Positions 41,457 through 44,315 of a DNA stretch of 44,315 bases are shown in pieces (within the stretch, counting starts at the first letter, position 1; each line of letters opens with the position of its first letter). The notes below the pieces were generated by a model. It made no database searches. It worked only from the letters and a program-made list of their open reading frames with translations, and had not been told where the DNA came from. The stretch is from Gemmatimonadota bacterium (GTDB lineage Bacteria > GCA-2686955): positions 1 through 44,315 of the forward strand of contig NYZA01000171.1 of the NCBI GenBank assembly GCA_002686955.1, in the 5' to 3' direction. A program made the translations under genes and the position numbers.

Positions 41457-42730
41457 TAGAACTCGACCTCGTCCGGCATCAGCTCCGCACCCTCTTCCGC
41501 CCCGGCGTCGGCCAGTCGCAGGACCTCCTCGGACGAGAGCAGTCGCTCCCCATCTCGACGCTGAGCATCGAGGAGTGTGACGGCCGCCTTTACGAAGGTC
41601 CGGCGTGTTCCCGACTCGAAGGAGCGCTCCCCAAGCTCACTCGCAAGCGCGGCCAGGTTTCCCTTCTGCGTAGCTTGGTCGTACTCGTGGTCGAAGCCCG
41701 GCGTCGCAATCTCCAGCAACCGCTCTCCGATCGCTTGCAGGAGCTCCGTCGCGCCGAGCGGAAGATGGTCCAGGTCGATGACCGGTTGCATGGGGCTCGC
41801 CCCGGAGAAATGCTGCGCCAACTTCAGCCGCTGGGCCAGCGCCGGATACTCGGGCACGACGGTGTCCATGAACTCCGGCGGCACCGCGTAGCACCAAACC
41901 ACACCGGGCAGCATCGACTGGCCGCAATAGTCGATCATCTGCCGCAAGTTGTCGCCCATAGCCCGTCGCCGGCCGGCGCTCAGGCTCATGTTGCGGTCCA
42001 TCTCGTCGAACATGAGCACGACGCCGGGCAGTCCCAGAGCGGCCAGGACTTGAGCCAAGCTGCGCAGCCAGCGGAACGCGCATTCGTCGCTCAAGACCTC
42101 GCGCAACCGGAACCCGGAGAGCTCCTGCCTCGGCAGATCATCCCCCAGCAGATAGTCGCCGAGCATCTCTTCGTCATCTAGCTCATCGGTCGCGACCGCT
42201 TCGAGGAACATCCGCACTCCGCGGCCGAAGGCTCGGCTCTCGATGTTGCTGCGAGCGAACTCCGTCTCCAGCCACTCCAGGAACGCCTTGGCGCCGCTCT
42301 GGGCGACGCGCTCCTCGGCGACCTGACGCAACACCCGCTCGATCCCCTGACTCGGCTCGTCGTCCAGCTCCTCGACCGGCAGCTCGAGCCGCCGAGCGAC
42401 CTCACGGTAGATCGCGACGGGCCGATCGAAGGGACACTCCTTGGGCGACAATCCGACCAGCGCCGTAACGAAGCCTTCGCTCCAGGCCATCTCTCTCAGA
42501 CAGTGCAGGAATTGTGTCTTGCCCCCCCCGAAAGGCGCCTGCACTAGTTTGAACGTGGAGTTGCCGACCGATCTCTTCAGGGGAATCAGGTACTCTCGAC
42601 GCAACAGATCGAGCAGCTCACCGGTCGCCACATTGACCGCTTGGGCACCGCGTTCGGGGGGCTGACCCGTGCTGCCCATCCGGTCGAGAATGTGCCGCGC
42701 CAGCTCCGGAGTCATCTTGGGCGGGTTCAT
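41456..42730 (-). CDS. BrxC/BrxD-like P-loop ATPase
   Basis: A 424-aa ATPase with Walker A APFGGGKTQ (residues 65-72) and Walker B VVLMFDEMDRN (237-243). The stretch AVNVATGELLDLLRREYLIP precedes the P-loop. A methionine and arginine pattern (AGRRRAMGDNLRQMIDYC) follows Walker B, and FMDTVVPEYPALAQRL resembles the sensor region of BREX ATPases. It is related to, but clearly different from, the next ATPase. The ATG at 42730 overlaps the stop of the first gene by four bases (ATGA); the open frame upstream to 42862 lies inside that gene. Two such ATPases side by side may form a hetero-oligomer. Confidence 0.78.
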   Translation of the reverse strand: MNPPKMTPELARHILDRMGSTGQPPERGAQAVNVATGELLDLLRREYLIPLKRSVGNSTFKLVQAPFGGGKTQFLHCLREMAWSEGFVTALVGLSPKECPFDRPVAIYREVARRLELPVEELDDEPSQGIERVLRQVAEERVAQSGAKAFLEWLETEFARSNIESRAFGRGVRMFLEAVATDELDDEEMLGDYLLGDDLPRQELSGFRLREVLSDECAFRWLRSLAQVLAALGLPGVVLMFDEMDRNMSLSAGRRRAMGDNLRQMIDYCGQSMLPGVVWCYAVPPEFMDTVVPEYPALAQRLKLAQHFSGASPMQPVIDLDHLPLGATELLQAIGERLLEIATPGFDHEYDQATQKGNLAALASELGERSFESGTRRTFVKAAVTLLDAQRRDGERLLSSEEVLRLADAGAEEGAELMPDEVEF

Positions 42731-43623
42731 GCGCGCTCCTCCTCCCTGGTGAAGAAGACGGTCAGCTTGAACTCTCCGGTGCCGTGCTCGTCTTCGACGA
42801 AGAGCGCCCGGTTCTTCTTCGATGCCGTGGTCCCGGTCGCCACACCGAGGTTCAGGCGCCATCCATCGCGGCGCAGGCCCGCGCTGTTGCGAAGCTGCAT
42901 CAGGTCGAACGCAAAGCGCGCCCGAGAGTATCCTCTGTAGTTCTTGCCGCTCGGCTCCACTCTGAAAGCCCTGGATTGCATTTGAAGCGCCAGATAGGGA
43001 AGGAAGTCGAGAATCTCCACCCTCTCCCTACCCCCACCATCCGCGCCCCGAGCCGCCTTCCACGCGCGCAGACAGGCATCGAAGAAGCGTGCCCCGTCGA
43101 ACCCGGCGCGCATCGACGCTAGCGCCTTGCCGTGCATCTTCATGATCGCGTCGGCCCCTGCCTCGCACTGGGCGATCGTCAGACGGGCGAATCGCAGCTC
43201 CGCCTTTCCCTTGTTCCGGTCGATCAGAATCGCGAAAGGCGTGATGCGGACCTCCACCGGCTCATCGTTGCGCACCACCTTGAGCTCCAGCCCCCGCTCG
43301 CGGCAGGCCGCGTTCAGATCCCTGGCCAATCTCTGCCGCATGCGCAAGCGGCGCTCGCCCAGCTCTTGGCGAATCTCGTCCAAGAGGAGCACCGCACGGT
43401 CCGCGACCACTGAATCGCGTGTCTTCCCAGCCACGTCGTCGAGCAAACGCGGCAAGCGGGTCAGATCTTCGTACGCTTTTGGCTTCGCGAGCGGCCCGAA
43501 GGCCGTCGCCAGCTTCCCCAGCGCTTTCGCCTCGGCCTTCCATGCCGCCTGATGCTCGGCCACGCGGCGATCGGTGGGCCGATCGCTCTCATGCGCGTCG
43601 AGAGGGAGCTCTATCTGTTCCAC
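42727..43623 (-). CDS. Unrecognised protein (298 aa), first gene of the ATPase-helicase operon
   Basis: The family is not recognised. The N-terminal 120 residues are charged and helical (QAAWKAEAKALGKLATAF, LLDEIRQELGERRLRMRQRL). The middle reads DEPVEVRITPFAILIDRNKG, a strand-rich block. The last third (YRGYSRARFAFDLMQLRNSA, GWRLNLGVATGTTASKKNRA, LFVEDEHGTGEFKLTVFF) looks like a compact domain that might bind nucleic acid or a partner. GTG at 43623 is preferred to a TTG at 43641 because GGAGG lies 8 nt upstream. No catalytic motif is visible, so an adaptor or target-recognition role is a guess. Confidence 0.72.
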   Translation of the reverse strand: MEQIELPLDAHESDRPTDRRVAEHQAAWKAEAKALGKLATAFGPLAKPKAYEDLTRLPRLLDDVAGKTRDSVVADRAVLLLDEIRQELGERRLRMRQRLARDLNAACRERGLELKVVRNDEPVEVRITPFAILIDRNKGKAELRFARLTIAQCEAGADAIMKMHGKALASMRAGFDGARFFDACLRAWKAARGADGGGRERVEILDFLPYLALQMQSRAFRVEPSGKNYRGYSRARFAFDLMQLRNSAGLRRDGWRLNLGVATGTTASKKNRALFVEDEHGTGEFKLTVFFTREEERA

Positions 43624-43875
43624 GCGTCTGGCCTCCTCCAAATCGGTGTGGCGGCAAGAAGGGTCAGCTTAGCGCAACTGTGTCTGTCGAGCCACGATCA
43701 GGGCCCGCCTCTGACGTTTCGATATGGGAGATTCTCAGGAGGACCGAGCACTGATTCGCCGAGCGCCGCCCCCCTTTTCCAGGCAAGCCCCGCCGCTCCG
43801 CTCCCCCGAACTTCCCGCCCTGCTTGCTCTCGAAACGCCGCGCCGCGGCGCGACGCGCCCCACCGCACGCACCCT
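43624..43875. other. Upstream region of the ATPase-helicase operon
   Basis: About 250 bp before the first gene contains a strong ribosome site (GGAGG, about 43632-43638) but no -35/-10 pair convincing by eye. No RNA gene or repeat was recognised. Confidence 0.4.
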
Positions 43876-44217
43876 TCACGCGTGCCAACGCTTTCGGCCG
43901 CCACGCGCACCTGCCGCCCGCGTCCCCTCTCCTCCGCGCACGGGGCGCCCGCCCGCGCCTTGCCCCCCTCTCCGCGGGGCCAGCGCCGGAAGAGCGCCCG
44001 CGGCAGTGGAGGCAAGCGCCGCCCTCGTGGCCGCAATCAGCGCCGCGGGCGGATCGGGGAGCAGCAGGATCGCCGCCGCCGTGACGCCGATCCCGAGCCT
44101 GAAGAGCGCCGCCTGACGCGTCTCGAACGCCCCCGCCGCGGCGCCCGCCGCGTCACGAGCGCCCCATCCGGCGGGGCTCCTTCCAGGCAACGACTCACGC
44201 CACAACTCATCGTTCAC
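43876..44217 (-). CDS. Doubtful small membrane protein
   Basis: A 113-aa GTG-initiated frame with one or two hydrophobic segments (GIGVTAAAILLLPDPPAALI and AATRAALASTAAGALPALAP), then a Gly/Arg-rich tail that looks like non-coding GC-rich sequence. The first 75 codons resemble a real protein start; the tail may result from a frameshift or from a spurious frame. No family is recognised. Two tandem inverted repeats lie directly upstream (44232-44311). Confidence 0.3.
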   Translation of the reverse strand: MNDELWRESLPGRSPAGWGARDAAGAAAGAFETRQAALFRLGIGVTAAAILLLPDPPAALIAATRAALASTAAGALPALAPRRGGQGAGGRPVRGGEGTRAAGARGGRKRWHA

Positions 44218-44231
44218 GATTCGAGACTACG

Positions 44232-44311
44232 AGTTGCGGCGCGAATAGCTGTCGTAACTGCCGATTCAACCATGGAAACCAGCGGTTACGACGCATATAC
44301 GGGTCGCAACT
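44232..44311. promoter_or_regulatory. Two tandem inverted repeats, probable operators
   Basis: The first is GTTGCGGC-N10-GTCGTAAC (44233-44258) and the second is GTTACGAC-N10-GTCGCAAC (44285-44310). Both fit GTTRCGRC-N10-GTCGYAAC, with the same arm length and spacer, and their starts are 52 bp apart, close to five helical turns. Flanking A/T bases extend the arms of the first to AGTT...AACT. Confidence 0.6.
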
Positions 44312-44315
44312 CCCG

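Noticed and set aside
40278-41459. A 393-codon plus-strand open frame opposite the tudor-ATPase gene
   Set aside because: The minus-strand gene has Walker motifs and operon overlaps; this frame has none.
38038-43623. A complete type 2 BREX system
   Set aside because: The ATPase and helicase resemble BrxD and BrxHI, but no PglX methylase, PglZ phosphatase or PglY/W protein is in the window.
44285-44310. An integron attC site suggested by GTT...AAC ends
   Set aside because: The arms do not fit the GTTRRRY/RYYYAAC core pattern, and no integrase or cassette genes are present.

Overview
The window is a GC-rich bacterial chromosomal segment of about 44.3 kb. An exported beta-propeller protein with an FlgD-like C-terminal sorting domain (HPGAPNPFNPSTTIRF near 33760-33800), a GldA/GldF/GldG-plus-DUF4340 ABC-2 cluster and a large PEP/pyruvate-binding protein tail together point to a high-GC member of the FCB superphylum (Eisenbacteria, Krumholzibacteria or Latescibacteria type). 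That is an inference from gene content; no rRNA gene is present to confirm it.

Layout. 1-4.9 kb: the 3' end of a PEP/pyruvate-binding protein, then (minus strand) a heterodimeric ABC exporter whose leader holds two tandem intrinsic terminators and a possible 17-codon leader peptide, which looks like an attenuator. 5.2-9.7 kb: a four-gene plus-strand ABC-2/Gld-like operon. 9.8-15.9 kb: minus-strand housekeeping genes (a phosphopantetheinyl transferase coupled to a secreted peptidoglycan amidase, a sigma-54 response regulator, and a ferredoxin-Bcp pair with a small membrane ORF). 15.9-18.5 kb: a membrane-anchored metallopeptidase and two small proteins. 18.5-26.2 kb: a glycosyltransferase fusion, trxB, a CysQ-like phosphatase lacking a usual metal ligand, a zinc-ribbon membrane protein, a polytopic protein, guaA and purH. 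26.2-31.3 kb: an apparent metal-responsive operon of SmtB-like sensor, ZIP transporter, Cu/Zn permease fused to an HflK/SPFH domain, HflC and a second HflK-like protein. 31.4-34.0 kb: the exported propeller protein.

34.0-38.0 kb is an accessory island. It holds two nested, oppositely oriented IS66 remnants, a chimeric pseudogene joining IS66 tnpC to a sigma-54 AAA fragment, an AbiEi/AbiEii toxin-antitoxin pair with a palindrome in its promoter spacer, a small unknown gene, and what looks like a CRISPR remnant (one 36-bp repeat, a 37-bp spacer and a truncated repeat) with no cas genes.

38.0-43.6 kb is the strongest candidate for an undescribed system: four minus-strand genes joined by 4-bp or 1-bp overlaps. 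They encode an unrecognised 298-aa protein, two different BrxC/BrxD-like P-loop ATPases (the second with an N-terminal tudor-like domain) and an Lhr/BrxHI-like SF2 helicase. The ATPase-helicase pairing recalls type 2 BREX, but no PglZ, PglX or PglY is in view. At the right edge two tandem 26-bp inverted repeats 52 bp apart look like operators.
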